From Pelagibacteraceae bacterium AG-464-B04 (lineage in GTDB: Bacteria; Pseudomonadota; Alphaproteobacteria; Pelagibacterales; Pelagibacteraceae), in contig QCRZ01000008.1 in the NCBI GenBank assembly GCA_003209225.1, positions 1 through 36,282 on the forward strand: 36,282 nt of DNA, read 5' to 3'. The position numbers and the translations under genes are program-made. Shown piece after piece: positions 9,801 through 17,206 of this stretch. Position 1 is the first letter of the stretch. Every line of letters starts with the position of its first letter. The notes under the pieces are model-generated. The model was not told where the DNA came from. It saw nothing but the letters and a program-made list of their open reading frames with translations, and did not search any database.

Positions 9801-12186
9801 AGATATTTATGATCCAGCGTTTGGTGAAATGGATCCTTATAACGATCCCTATATGACAGAAACTTACGATCCTTATTACGACCCTTATATGATGGATCCT
9901 TATTACGATCCTTATATGATGGATCCTTATTACGATCCTTATATGGATCCTTATTACGATCCTTATATGGCAGCAACTTACGATCCCTATTATGATCCTT
10001 ATTACGATCCTTATATGATGGATCCTTATTACGATGCTTATGCAGTTGATGATGATGATGATGATGATGATACTGATGCTACCGATACTTCATATATGGG
10101 ATATTCTAGTTATGATGCGTGGTTGGCTGCAAATCCTGCGGATCAAAACCCAACTTGGATGAGCCCACCTATGACTATGGGACCTTATACAGTGGGCACA
10201 GCAATAACTGCTATAACTTTTACCGCAGAATCTATTCCGATGTCTAATGGAGTAAGTTACTCAGTAACAGGTTTACCTTCAGATATAAGTATGTCTGGTA
10301 CATCAATTTCTGGAACGCCACAAGATGACGGCACGTATTATGCAAACCTGGTTGCTACTGACAATGTAACAGGAGCAGAAGCTTCTTATTCAATGATGTT
10401 TGATATAGATCCAGCAGCCGACCCAACTTGGATGAGCCCACCTATGACTATGGGACCTTATACAGTGAACACAGCAATAACTGCTATAACTTTTACCGCA
10501 GAATCTATTCCGATGTCTAATGGAGTAAGTTACTCAGTAACAGGTTTACCTTCAGGTATAAGTATGTCTGGTACATCAATTTCTGGAACGCCAGAAGATG
10601 ACGGCACGTATTATGCAAACCTGGTTGCTACTGACAATGTAACAGGAACAGATACTTCTTATTCAATGATGTTTGATATAGATCCAGCAGGTCCACTTGC
10701 TTGGTCAAATACACCATATGCTATGGGACCTTTTTATGTAGGAACACCAATAAGTTTTACTTTCTTAGCTACATCAGGTTATTCAATAACGTATGGTGAT
10801 TCTGGTTTACCCGACGGTTTAACAAGAACAGGTAATACAGTTTCTGGTACACCTACAGACGAAGAAAATTATACAGCAACAATTACTGCAAGCGATGGTG
10901 TTGCTACCGCGCTATCAGAAACTTTAACTTTTGAAATTCAGGAGGCACAACCACTTAATTGGATGAATATACCATCTACTATGGGACCTTATACAGTAGG
11001 TTCACCAATCTCTGCTATTTCTTTTTTAGCTACATCAGGTTATTCAATAACGTATGGTGATTCTGGTTTACCCGACGGTTTAACAAGAACAGGTACAACA
11101 ATTTCTGGAACACCAAGTTCGGATGGTGCTTTCTCAGCAACTATAACGGCAGATGATGGCAATGCTACTCCACTTTCACAAATATTATATTTTAATGTAA
11201 ATCCAGCGGCAGAACCTACATGGGTGGCAACGCCTATGACTTCAGGACCATATACGCAAGGTGATGAAATTAATATTATTGATTTTGAAGCTGAATCTAC
11301 TCCTGTTGGAAACGCAATAACCTATAGGTACACTGGCACTTTACCTCCAGGTTTAGATTTTGACACCTCAATTGGTGAAATTTCTGGAGTACCTACTGAT
11401 GACGGTAGTTATACCATGCAAGTCATTGCTACGGATAGCGCATGGGGTTCAGAAACTCCAGGCACTATGTTGTCATTTAATATAGATATGGCAGCAAGTC
11501 CTACGTGGGGATATGTTCCAAGTTCGGTTTCTGATGATACAGGAGAATCATACAGCGAAACTTTAAGTGCTACAGCTGCTTCTGGCAATGTAACTTTTTC
11601 AGCAAGTAATTTACCTCCGGGTTTAAGTCTATCTGGCTCAACAATTTCTGGTACATTTGAAACGTTTGGCTATTATACCGCTACAATTACGGCAACAGAC
11701 AGCTCATACGGTTCCTCAAGTATGGAATATATAAATTTTGATATAGAACCAGCTAATCCAGCTTCAATGAACTGGGCTGAAAATACTCCTGCTGAAGGAT
11801 CATTGGGAAATTTTGAAGTAGGCGACTATATTGATTTCACTTTCCAAGCTAAATATGGGAATTATAATCCTGCTACAGGATGGGCTTATGATTCTATGGA
11901 TACCAGATACCAATTAACAGGTAACTTACCATCTGATGTATCATGGCTAACAATGGGAGGTTATGCAGCAAATAACCCTACCACAATGATGGGAGCTGCT
12001 GTTGTTCGTGGATATGCTCCTAGTCAAGCAACAGAATCTGATTATGATTTTACAATAAGGGCATATAATATATCAACGTATGTCGAAGCATCTCCGGCTC
12101 CCGCGTCATACAATGATAGGGATTTTGTAATTACTATACTTGAAGATGCTAATTGTTTAAGTCCTTCCAATAATATTTGTTCTTAA
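6835..12186 (+). CDS. giant exported FecR-domain repeat protein
   Basis: 1783 residues. Signal peptide at 1-33, with cleavage likely after Leu-Arg-Ala33. A FecR-type domain spans roughly 38-205, followed by an EF-hand/dockerin-like loop DANGDGVADLAD (252-263). Methionine- and acid-rich helical modules lie at about 285-505, 575-665 and 770-960, several ending in a Glu-Gln-Asp-Phe-Asp-Ile-Phe-Glu-His-like motif. An Asp-Pro-Tyr repeat block (509-570), a Lys/Glu/Arg-rich charged helix (701-762), a second Asp-Pro-Tyr block (1000-1070) and eight aspartates (1072-1079) follow. Six Ig-like (He_PIG-like) repeats cover 1106-1641, then a C-terminal domain ending with two cysteines. FecR domains elsewhere occur in sigma regulators and in large cell-surface proteins; the signal peptide and Ig repeats favour the latter. 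No sorting motif or type I secretion tail is recognised. The stop overlaps the next gene's ATG (TAATG). Base composition and codon use look richer than in the glycosyltransferase genes. Confidence 0.85.
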   Translation: MLKNTKKTFKFILKNSIFLLILFILFYNNGLRAEEERKKFVGFIDTLEGTVTKEDGDNIVELKEFDQIFENETIKLDSNSSIVVSFVDNSILTLSNESELLIEKFDDTTEEPIFIISIPKGKVLFESGAIAKKENGIMKIKLSDMEVILRGTCFTANVSEESVTVALVADSMGNVGKLDVTTADGQITTIDEEAAGVNISAGNQIETLVLSDEERDAATESIKEIAVQSVTQSEENIERQLQKKLAAGTMPDANGDGVADLADVESFKADLLEAKEAKLEYLVQESTEDLSLLSEIIVKSNSDTSIQLMEDMMENNAESTALLMTEIAEQNFDIFTHVAQADIGNFEDLRESIVNEMIQDESDFVADTMAQMMAVSNASTSSYMINEISIIEGTDTVGAGLAMDVLATFAEVASEKMTEFYEDDAQMMDTLSTHAFEYATEDDIDMISDMMQETPGQNTAYLMASMIEHNAEMIADVYENLAEQDFDLFEHIETARDESAMMYGDMQEEPDPYGYDPYMTEPDPYYDPYMSEPDPYYDPYMSEPDPYGYDPYMTEPDPYYDPYMTEPDIYMPMPNDDMMMMMAQDQFFNSLKGDIFSEIINHSEGTAAEITADLMMNSTGDSAMFMMETMMYSNPELVGDVMANFVEEDFDIFEHFEEEPEYEEEYPGYIDPTIGEMPEMETLPGDEIALMPTDDPAMTTKSKKGLNKEARQAQKAERKAEKERLRAEKKAARLEKKEAKKLERQRKKEEKKFARELKQEQEEMGIDMGPMFENESPMDADFYAVQDLKANIIGEMIMHGGEDTMDTMAQMIAQSDDAETSTLIFETVMEQSEMLETMPSENFESGDNLSLELLSSLNDYEPDMMDTLYEEQSSLMDTVIEDAFEEVSEEDIEAIADIIIESDNEEMASAVFENMMESSDQNMISDVFVEVASESPETFVAMAEMDVELYENISMETYTSEDMSAENLMASIMADEGYTPTTTATDFNEDIYDPAFGEMDPYNDPYMTETYDPYYDPYMMDPYYDPYMMDPYYDPYMDPYYDPYMAATYDPYYDPYYDPYMMDPYYDAYAVDDDDDDDDTDATDTSYMGYSSYDAWLAANPADQNPTWMSPPMTMGPYTVGTAITAITFTAESIPMSNGVSYSVTGLPSDISMSGTSISGTPQDDGTYYANLVATDNVTGAEASYSMMFDIDPAADPTWMSPPMTMGPYTVNTAITAITFTAESIPMSNGVSYSVTGLPSGISMSGTSISGTPEDDGTYYANLVATDNVTGTDTSYSMMFDIDPAGPLAWSNTPYAMGPFYVGTPISFTFLATSGYSITYGDSGLPDGLTRTGNTVSGTPTDEENYTATITASDGVATALSETLTFEIQEAQPLNWMNIPSTMGPYTVGSPISAISFLATSGYSITYGDSGLPDGLTRTGTTISGTPSSDGAFSATITADDGNATPLSQILYFNVNPAAEPTWVATPMTSGPYTQGDEINIIDFEAESTPVGNAITYRYTGTLPPGLDFDTSIGEISGVPTDDGSYTMQVIATDSAWGSETPGTMLSFNIDMAASPTWGYVPSSVSDDTGESYSETLSATAASGNVTFSASNLPPGLSLSGSTISGTFETFGYYTATITATDSSYGSSSMEYINFDIEPANPASMNWAENTPAEGSLGNFEVGDYIDFTFQAKYGNYNPATGWAYDSMDTRYQLTGNLPSDVSWLTMGGYAANNPTTMMGAAVVRGYAPSQATESDYDFTIRAYNISTYVEASPAPASYNDRDFVITILEDANCLSPSNNICS
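8359..8540 (+). repeat. in-frame Asp-Pro-Tyr tandem repeat block 1
   Basis: Five near-identical DNA units in the order 36-33-33-36-33 bp encode EPDPYGYDPYMT or EPDPYYDPYMS/T. Units one and four are the longer GGTTAC-containing form, so the array looks like a duplicated higher-order unit. All changes keep the reading frame of the giant protein. Confidence 0.9.
9832..10074 (+). repeat. in-frame Asp-Pro-Tyr tandem repeat block 2 and Asp tract
   Basis: A second, less regular array of GATCCTTATTACGATCCTTAT-type units (24-27 bp) encodes DPYYDPYMM-like repeats. It runs into a GAT microsatellite of eight codons at 10048-10071. The units differ from block 1 by lacking the Glu-Pro linker and often using Met-Met-Asp. 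Confidence 0.88.
10150..10692 (+). repeat. tandem duplication of one Ig-like module
   Basis: Copy 1 (10150-10422, 91 codons) and copy 2 (10423-10692, 90 codons) differ at only seven bases over the alignable part plus a small change at the junction. All seven fall in six codons and all change the amino acid. They are the first two of six Ig-like modules. Confidence 0.9.
10765..11095 (+). repeat. 70-bp identical block shared by Ig-like modules 3 and 4
   Basis: Bases 10765-10834 and 11026-11095 are identical, while the flanking parts of the two modules (10693-10950 and 10951-11214) have clearly diverged. This is a sharp-edged patch of identity within otherwise different repeats. Confidence 0.85.
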
Positions 12187-13544
12187 TGGTTTTGAAAAAA
12201 AACCTTTTAAGAAATATATTTTTAATTATAATAGCACTCTGTGTAAGTTTTAATGCTAGCAATACTAATGTATTAGTTCAGTTATCCTCGATTTATTTTA
12301 TTACTTTTTTTCTTCTATGTTTAAAAAACAAAGAAGTTTTAGAAGATATTAAAAAAAATTATTTTAATAACAAAATTTTTTTTGTACTTTTTTTTATTTA
12401 CTTAATTTATTTAATTATTCAAATAATTCCTCTTCCGTTAAGTTTTTTTAAAATTATATCTCCTATCAACTATGAATTATATTCCTCGATTAAAATAGAT
12501 AAAAAATTTTGGTCTTTAAGTCTAAATCCTAGTAACTCTTATTTTAAAATACTTAATATAATTAATTTTTTTATAATTTTTTTAACATTCCCTGTTTTAT
12601 TTTACAGAAGCAAACATCTTATGAGATTGTTATTGTTTTTATGTTTACTGGGATTTTGCCATGCTGTTTTTGCTACGTATTGGATGTTGATAGGAAACCC
12701 ATCAAATTTCTTAATAGAAAAAATTCATTACCTTAGTTCAAGTACAGGTCTTTTTGTTAATAGAGCAGTGTTTGGAACTTTCCTTATGTTATGCGCCTTC
12801 TCAGGATTGTACTATATGGCTTTGTTTTTTCAAAAAAATGAAGCAGCAAAAATGGATCTTTTTGAACAAATCAAATCTAATATTATTTACATTAGAATTT
12901 TTATAATTTTTCTTACCATAGGAATATTAACGACATGGTCTAGAATTGCTAATTTTAGCTATTTTTTAATTTTATTATCTTCTGTAATGTATTCAAAAAT
13001 ATCATTTAAAAAATTTATAAACCCTTTTTCTATAGTGATATTATTTATTTTAGTATTCGATATTTTAATCCTAGGAATGATTTTTGGAAATGAAAAATTA
13101 GTAGATAGATACATTGAAACATCCATAGTAAGTGAAGCTACAAGAATTTCTTTATCAGAATTCGGATTCGTATATTTTAAAAAGTTTTGGCTATTTGGCT
13201 ATGGATCGGGAGCTTTTGGAAGCGTTTACAAACTTTTTTATGATATGCCTGAAGGACTAATGCTAGCGATGCATGCTCATAATGATGTAATAGAATTATT
13301 AGGAGAAATAGGAATAGTAGGTAGTTTAATTTTAATTTTAACAATAATTACATATTTTAAAAAACTAATACAAAATATCAATCAAGGTAGAGAATTTTTA
13401 AGATTTTTTTTGATAAGTTCTCTCTTTGTCATACTTTTTATACAAAGCTTTGTTGATTATTCATTACATGTGCCGGGCATATCGATTTTCTTAGCTGTCA
13501 TTTTATCTTCTGCGCTTATACAATTTAGAAAAATCAATAAATAA
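12186..13544 (+). CDS. O-antigen ligase/polymerase family membrane protein (Wzy_C type)
   Basis: 452 residues from the ATG that overlaps the giant gene's stop (TAATG at 12184-12188); a TTG nine bases upstream is less likely. It is very hydrophobic, with about ten to twelve membrane segments. A large loop carries the Wzy_C/O-antigen-ligase signature: Thr-Trp-Ser-Arg before a membrane segment, a Gly-Tyr-Gly-Ser-Gly-Ala motif, and His363-Ala-His365-Asn-Asp-Val-Ile-Glu-Leu-Leu-Gly-Glu. Family members act on undecaprenyl-diphosphate glycans in the periplasm as polymerases, as ligases to lipid A core, or as O-oligosaccharyltransferases to protein. Sequence alone does not separate these. The translational coupling to an exported repeat protein raises the last possibility. 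It ends 16 bp from the convergent Wza-type gene. Confidence 0.85.
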   Translation: MVLKKNLLRNIFLIIIALCVSFNASNTNVLVQLSSIYFITFFLLCLKNKEVLEDIKKNYFNNKIFFVLFFIYLIYLIIQIIPLPLSFFKIISPINYELYSSIKIDKKFWSLSLNPSNSYFKILNIINFFIIFLTFPVLFYRSKHLMRLLLFLCLLGFCHAVFATYWMLIGNPSNFLIEKIHYLSSSTGLFVNRAVFGTFLMLCAFSGLYYMALFFQKNEAAKMDLFEQIKSNIIYIRIFIIFLTIGILTTWSRIANFSYFLILLSSVMYSKISFKKFINPFSIVILFILVFDILILGMIFGNEKLVDRYIETSIVSEATRISLSEFGFVYFKKFWLFGYGSGAFGSVYKLFYDMPEGLMLAMHAHNDVIELLGEIGIVGSLILILTIITYFKKLIQNINQGREFLRFFLISSLFVILFIQSFVDYSLHVPGISIFLAVILSSALIQFRKINK

Positions 13545-13560
13545 TTTTTTCAATATTAAA

Positions 13561-14661
13561 CTAATCTCTGTTAGAATTTTCTATATACCAAGTATCGTTT
13601 TCTTTTATGTAAGGCTTATAAGTTTTGAAAAGTGTTTCGGATGGCGTTAAAAGACTAACTATTTTATTCCATTCAACAAGTTTTGTGGAAGGGATAAAAA
13701 CAATATCATTAGGTAATATATAAAAATTGTTAGCTGCTACTAGAGCTGCTGGATTCCTAATATCGATTTCATAAATATCAATATGCAAAAACTTTGAAAT
13801 ATCTTCTCTAAGAATATAGATTGCTTTCTGTTTAGCGGAGCCTTGGTTAATTCCTTGTGTTGCAAGCATTTCGGTTAATGTCATATCTTTGTATACCGAA
13901 ACTGGCCCAGGTCTACTAAATTCACCAAAGGCATAAGCTCGGTCAACATCTCCCTCCTGTATATGTAATACATCCTCTTTTCTAAGATAAAAATTTAATT
14001 CTGTTTTGTTTAAATTTAATAATTTATATAAATCAATTTCATAAACTTCACTACCTCTTCTTAAAAGTGCTTTTTTATTATAGGTTTGTTGATCCTTAAC
14101 GTAGCCCGCCCTCATCAATGAGTCCAACAATTTTAATGGTTGCTCTGATAACAAAATTGATTGTGGTCTTGCAATCGAACCTGTCAAATAAACATAGCTG
14201 CTATTGTACGCTTCAATCTTTACTATTGTTTCTGGTTCCTGATAATAGCTTTTTAGTATGTCATTGATAAAGCCTTGAGCTTCTTCTTTTGTTTTGTCTT
14301 TAACAACAACTTGACCAACGTAAGGAATGGTTACAGCTCCATCTGGACTAATAGTATAAGAACCATCAATATCTTCTATATCGGTTAATGAGATATTAAT
14401 AACATCGCCATAACCAAGCGTATAATAATATACATCATCAGATTTCAATTCTTTTAATTTGTCTGTAGCTTTTTTCTTTATATCTTCAATTCTTGGCAGG
14501 CTAGCTGTGTTAATTTTATTCAGATTATAAAACATTAATGTAACCCCATTTTGTTTTAATCCCATTCTTTTAGGATTTTTACTGGTAGGTTCTTTTTTAA
14601 AACCCGGAGATAGAGCACAAGATGAAAGAATGAAAAAAATGACTAAATACCTAATAAACAT
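13561..14661 (-). CDS. wza: Wza-type polysaccharide export lipoprotein
   Basis: 366 residues, the usual length for Wza-class outer-membrane polysaccharide exporters. A lipoprotein signal peptide with lipobox Leu-Ser-Ser-Cys15 starts it. The Poly_export domain follows (Tyr-Thr-Leu-Gly-Tyr-Gly-Asp-Val-Ile, then Ile-Ser-Pro-Asp-Gly and Ile-Pro-Tyr-Val-Gly). Two SLBB-like segments come next, around Val-Tyr-Leu-Thr-Gly-Ser and Ala-Tyr-Ala-Phe-Gly-Glu-Phe. The C-terminus contains Ile-Leu-Pro-Asn-Asp-Ile-Val-Phe-Ile-Pro. It forms the periplasm-spanning and outer-membrane channel that pairs with the Wzc-type protein. It stands alone on the minus strand, separated from wzc by the giant gene and the ligase-like gene, which is not the usual adjacency. 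Confidence 0.93.
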   Translation of the reverse strand: MFIRYLVIFFILSSCALSPGFKKEPTSKNPKRMGLKQNGVTLMFYNLNKINTASLPRIEDIKKKATDKLKELKSDDVYYYTLGYGDVINISLTDIEDIDGSYTISPDGAVTIPYVGQVVVKDKTKEEAQGFINDILKSYYQEPETIVKIEAYNSSYVYLTGSIARPQSILLSEQPLKLLDSLMRAGYVKDQQTYNKKALLRRGSEVYEIDLYKLLNLNKTELNFYLRKEDVLHIQEGDVDRAYAFGEFSRPGPVSVYKDMTLTEMLATQGINQGSAKQKAIYILREDISKFLHIDIYEIDIRNPAALVAANNFYILPNDIVFIPSTKLVEWNKIVSLLTPSETLFKTYKPYIKENDTWYIENSNRD

Positions 14662-14702
14662 AAATAAATTTATACAATAGTTTTCAATTATGCTCTAGTA
14701 TA

Positions 14703-14708
14703 AGGTGA
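14703..14708 (+). promoter_or_regulatory. ribosome binding site favouring a TTG start
   Basis: AGGTGA matches the anti-Shine-Dalgarno complement and ends five bases before the TTG at 14714. It is 17 bases from the in-frame ATG at 14726, too far for normal use, so the TTG is the better start for the glycosyltransferase. Confidence 0.55.
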
Positions 14709-14713
14709 AATAA

Positions 14714-15649
14714 TTGTCAATTTTTATGACTAACCAACCAAAAAGTAATATTACAGTAATTATTATTACATTTAATGAAGAGCAGCATATTGCAAGATGT
14801 ATTAAATCAGCAAAAAAATACTCTGATGATATTTACGTAGTTGATTCTTTCTCAACTGATAAAACTGTAGAAATTTCAAAATCTTTAAATGTATTTGTCT
14901 TGCAAAACAAATTTACAAGCCATTCTCAGCAGTTTACATGGGCTATGGACAATATTGATTTTAAAACAGAATGGATTCTTAGATTGGATGCTGATGAGTA
15001 TTTCGAGGAGGATCTAATTTTAGAAATGAAGAATGAACTACCAAAACTTAGCAATGAGGTTGTTGGTATTAATTTAAAAAGAAAACATATTTTTATGAAT
15101 AGATGGATTAAATACGGAGGAAGATATCCTGTAATTATATTAAGACTATTTAGAAAAGGACACGGTAAAATGGAAGACAGATGGCAGGACGAACATTTGT
15201 TTATTAAAAATGGTAGAACAGTTACTTTTAAAAATAATTTTTGTGATCACAATCTTAAAAATCTAAGTTTTTTTACACAAAAACATGACTGGTATGCTAG
15301 TCGAGAAGCTTTAGAAATCATATTAAGTGGTTTAAAAAAAAATCCAGAAATATTAACTAAAAAAAATACTTCTTTTAATGTCTCGACTAAAAGATTTTTG
15401 AAACGTAATATTTATAACAAGTTACCTATGGGATTGAGATCGACATTTTATTTCATTTATAGATATTTTATTTTGTTAGGTTTTTTGGATGGTAAAGAAG
15501 GATTGATTTACCACTTTTTACAAGGATATTGGTATCGTTTTCTCATTGATAGCAAGCTAATTGAGTATAGAAAAGAAATAAAAAACATAGAAAATTACGA
15601 TGAAATTATCAAAAAATTATCTTTAATTTTAAATCTAAAAGTAAAATGA
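14714..15649 (+). CDS. family 2 glycosyltransferase (WaaE/KdtX-like)
   Basis: 311 residues, starting at a TTG chosen for its well-placed ribosome binding site; an ATG four codons on is the alternative. The N-terminus is a GT-A fold: Val-Ile-Ile-Ile-Thr-Phe-Asn-Glu-Glu, Val-Val-Asp-Ser-Phe-Ser-Thr-Asp, and the metal-binding Arg-Leu-Asp-Ala-Asp-Glu-Tyr-Phe. The pattern of length and motifs resembles WaaE/KdtX-type inverting transferases of LPS core and capsule loci. It adds a sugar from a nucleotide donor to a lipid-linked or core acceptor at the inner face of the membrane. It is the first gene of a seven-gene plus-strand operon and overlaps the epimerase gene by four bases (ATGA). Confidence 0.85.
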   Translation: MSIFMTNQPKSNITVIIITFNEEQHIARCIKSAKKYSDDIYVVDSFSTDKTVEISKSLNVFVLQNKFTSHSQQFTWAMDNIDFKTEWILRLDADEYFEEDLILEMKNELPKLSNEVVGINLKRKHIFMNRWIKYGGRYPVIILRLFRKGHGKMEDRWQDEHLFIKNGRTVTFKNNFCDHNLKNLSFFTQKHDWYASREALEIILSGLKKNPEILTKKNTSFNVSTKRFLKRNIYNKLPMGLRSTFYFIYRYFILLGFLDGKEGLIYHFLQGYWYRFLIDSKLIEYRKEIKNIENYDEIIKKLSLILNLKVK

Positions 15650-16635
15650 ATTATAAATCAAATAATATCTTAATAACTGGTGGAGCCGGTTACATTGGGA
15701 GTCATATTGCTGAAAATTTGATTAAGAAAAAAGCAAAAGTTATAATATTGGATAATTTGGTAACTGGGTATAAAAAGTTAATTAATAAAAAATCTATTTT
15801 TATTAAGGATGATATAAAAAATACTGCACGTGTTAATAAAATTTTAAATAAATTTAATATTGATACAATAATTCATATGGCCGCATATTTAAATGTAAGT
15901 GGAGCAGAAAAGTATAGAAAAAAATATTACAATAATAATGTAGTTAATACTTTAAAACTTGTTAAGGCTTGCAAAAATTCAAAAGTTAGAAATATTATTT
16001 ATTCTTCTACTTGCGCTGTCTACGGAAGTGTTAATGGGCTTGTTAACGAAAATACAAGACCTAATCCCGCAGGATATTATGCTTTTACAAAATACAAAGC
16101 TGAGCAGATAATTAAAAGGTATTCGAAAAAATATAAATATAATTATGCGACTTTAAGGTATTTTAACGTTGCAGGAGCCAGTCCTTCTAATAAAATTGGA
16201 GAAATAGAAAAATCTCATGGTCATCTTTTTAAAAATATTGCAATTCAGTCGTTAAAAAAAAGACCTATAATTAATATCTACGGTAACAATTATAATACTA
16301 AAGATGGGACGTGCATTAGAGATTACATGCATGTTTCTGACCTTTCGGATATCCATATTCGATCCTTAGAATATTTAAAAAAAAATAATAGATCAATTAT
16401 TTTAAATTGTGGTTATGGTAAAGGATATTCGGTGCTAGATATAGCAAACATACTTAAAAAAATTAATAAAAACACAGCTTTTAAGTTTCAAAATAGAAGA
16501 AAAGGAGATGTGGATGAGATATGTTCAAATACAACTAAATTAAAAAAAATTTTAAATTGGAAGCCAAAATTTAATAACATAGAAAAAATCCTTTACAGTG
16601 CAATTAAATGGGAAAAAAAAATAAGTAGAAATTAA
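15646..16635 (+). CDS. galE: UDP-glucose 4-epimerase (GalE-like)
   Basis: 329 residues, the normal GalE length. An extended SDR: NAD-binding Thr-Gly-Gly-Ala-Gly-Tyr-Ile-Gly-Ser (11-19), a Ser-Ser-Thr-Cys segment (120-123) with the catalytic Ser/Thr, and the catalytic Tyr145-x3-Lys149. Further GalE hallmarks are Leu-Arg-Tyr-Phe-Asn-Val-Ala-Gly-Ala, Tyr-Gly-Asn-Asn-Tyr-Asn-Thr-Lys-Asp-Gly-Thr-Cys-Ile-Arg-Asp-Tyr and His-Val-x-Asp-Leu. It interconverts UDP-glucose and UDP-galactose, or the N-acetylated pair. The protein is unusually rich in Lys, Asn and Ile, matching the extreme AT content of this operon. The start overlaps the previous stop. Confidence 0.9.
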   Translation: MNYKSNNILITGGAGYIGSHIAENLIKKKAKVIILDNLVTGYKKLINKKSIFIKDDIKNTARVNKILNKFNIDTIIHMAAYLNVSGAEKYRKKYYNNNVVNTLKLVKACKNSKVRNIIYSSTCAVYGSVNGLVNENTRPNPAGYYAFTKYKAEQIIKRYSKKYKYNYATLRYFNVAGASPSNKIGEIEKSHGHLFKNIAIQSLKKRPIINIYGNNYNTKDGTCIRDYMHVSDLSDIHIRSLEYLKKNNRSIILNCGYGKGYSVLDIANILKKINKNTAFKFQNRRKGDVDEICSNTTKLKKILNWKPKFNNIEKILYSAIKWEKKISRN

Positions 16636-16639
16636 CAAA

Positions 16640-17206
16640 ATGAAAAAAAAAAAAAATATTTTCATATCTAGTTTTGAAATTTTTTTAATACGAGTTCTTT
16701 GGAATATTTGTTATTATGTTTTTTTTCGTTTTTCGCCATTATATTTTTCATCTTATAGAAGAGTAATTTTAAGACTTTTTGGAGCTAAAATTGAAACTTG
16801 GGTAAGAATTTACCCCAGTGTAAAGATATGGATACCATCAAATCTTCAAATAAAACGTGGAACAGTAATCGGTCCAAATGTAACATTATATAATCAAGGA
16901 AAAATTTTGATTGGAAATAATGTTATTGTTAGTCAAAACGCTCACTTATGTTCGGGTACACATGATTACAGGCACAAGAATCCGGAGCTTCCACATTATA
17001 CCTATGAAATTGAAATAAAGAATAATTCATGGATCTGCGCAGATGCTTTTATTGGACCCGGTGTAACCGTAGAAAAAGGTACAGTAGTAGGTGCTAGAGC
17101 TGTTGTATTTAAAAATACAGTTATGAACGGTGTCTATATCGGAAACCCAGCAAAATTAATAAAAAAAAGAATTTATAAAAAAAATGTCAAAAGTAGGAAT
17201 TCTTAG
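16640..17206 (+). CDS. WcaF-type hexapeptide-repeat acetyltransferase
   Basis: 188 residues, the size of colanic-acid WcaF-like O-acetyltransferases. A hydrophobic N-terminal stretch is followed by left-handed beta-helix repeats: Ile-Gly-Pro-Asn-Val, Ile-Gly-Asn-Asn-Val, Ile-Gly-Pro-Gly-Val and Val-Val-Gly-Ala-Arg-Ala. The family-typical His-Asp-Tyr active-site segment (Ser-Gly-Thr-His-Asp-Tyr) and C-terminal Gly-Asn-Pro-Ala-Lys are present. It transfers acetyl from acetyl-CoA to a sugar of the repeat unit. Directly after the ATG the gene has 14 consecutive A bases (16643-16656), which encode Lys codons and could slip. Four bases separate it from galE, and it overlaps the next gene by 23 bases. 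Confidence 0.88.
   Translation: MKKKKNIFISSFEIFLIRVLWNICYYVFFRFSPLYFSSYRRVILRLFGAKIETWVRIYPSVKIWIPSNLQIKRGTVIGPNVTLYNQGKILIGNNVIVSQNAHLCSGTHDYRHKNPELPHYTYEIEIKNNSWICADAFIGPGVTVEKGTVVGARAVVFKNTVMNGVYIGNPAKLIKKRIYKKNVKSRNS

Noticed and set aside
9794-9976. Minus-strand ORF opposite the second Asp-Pro-Tyr array
   Set aside because: Shadow of the in-frame plus-strand repeats.
8359-10074. Regular short repeats considered as a CRISPR array
   Set aside because: The units are contiguous, in frame and code for protein; there are no unique spacers and no cas genes.
12177-12185. TTG start nine bases upstream for the ligase-like gene
   Set aside because: The ATG in the TAATG overlap is the more usual start and loses nothing conserved.
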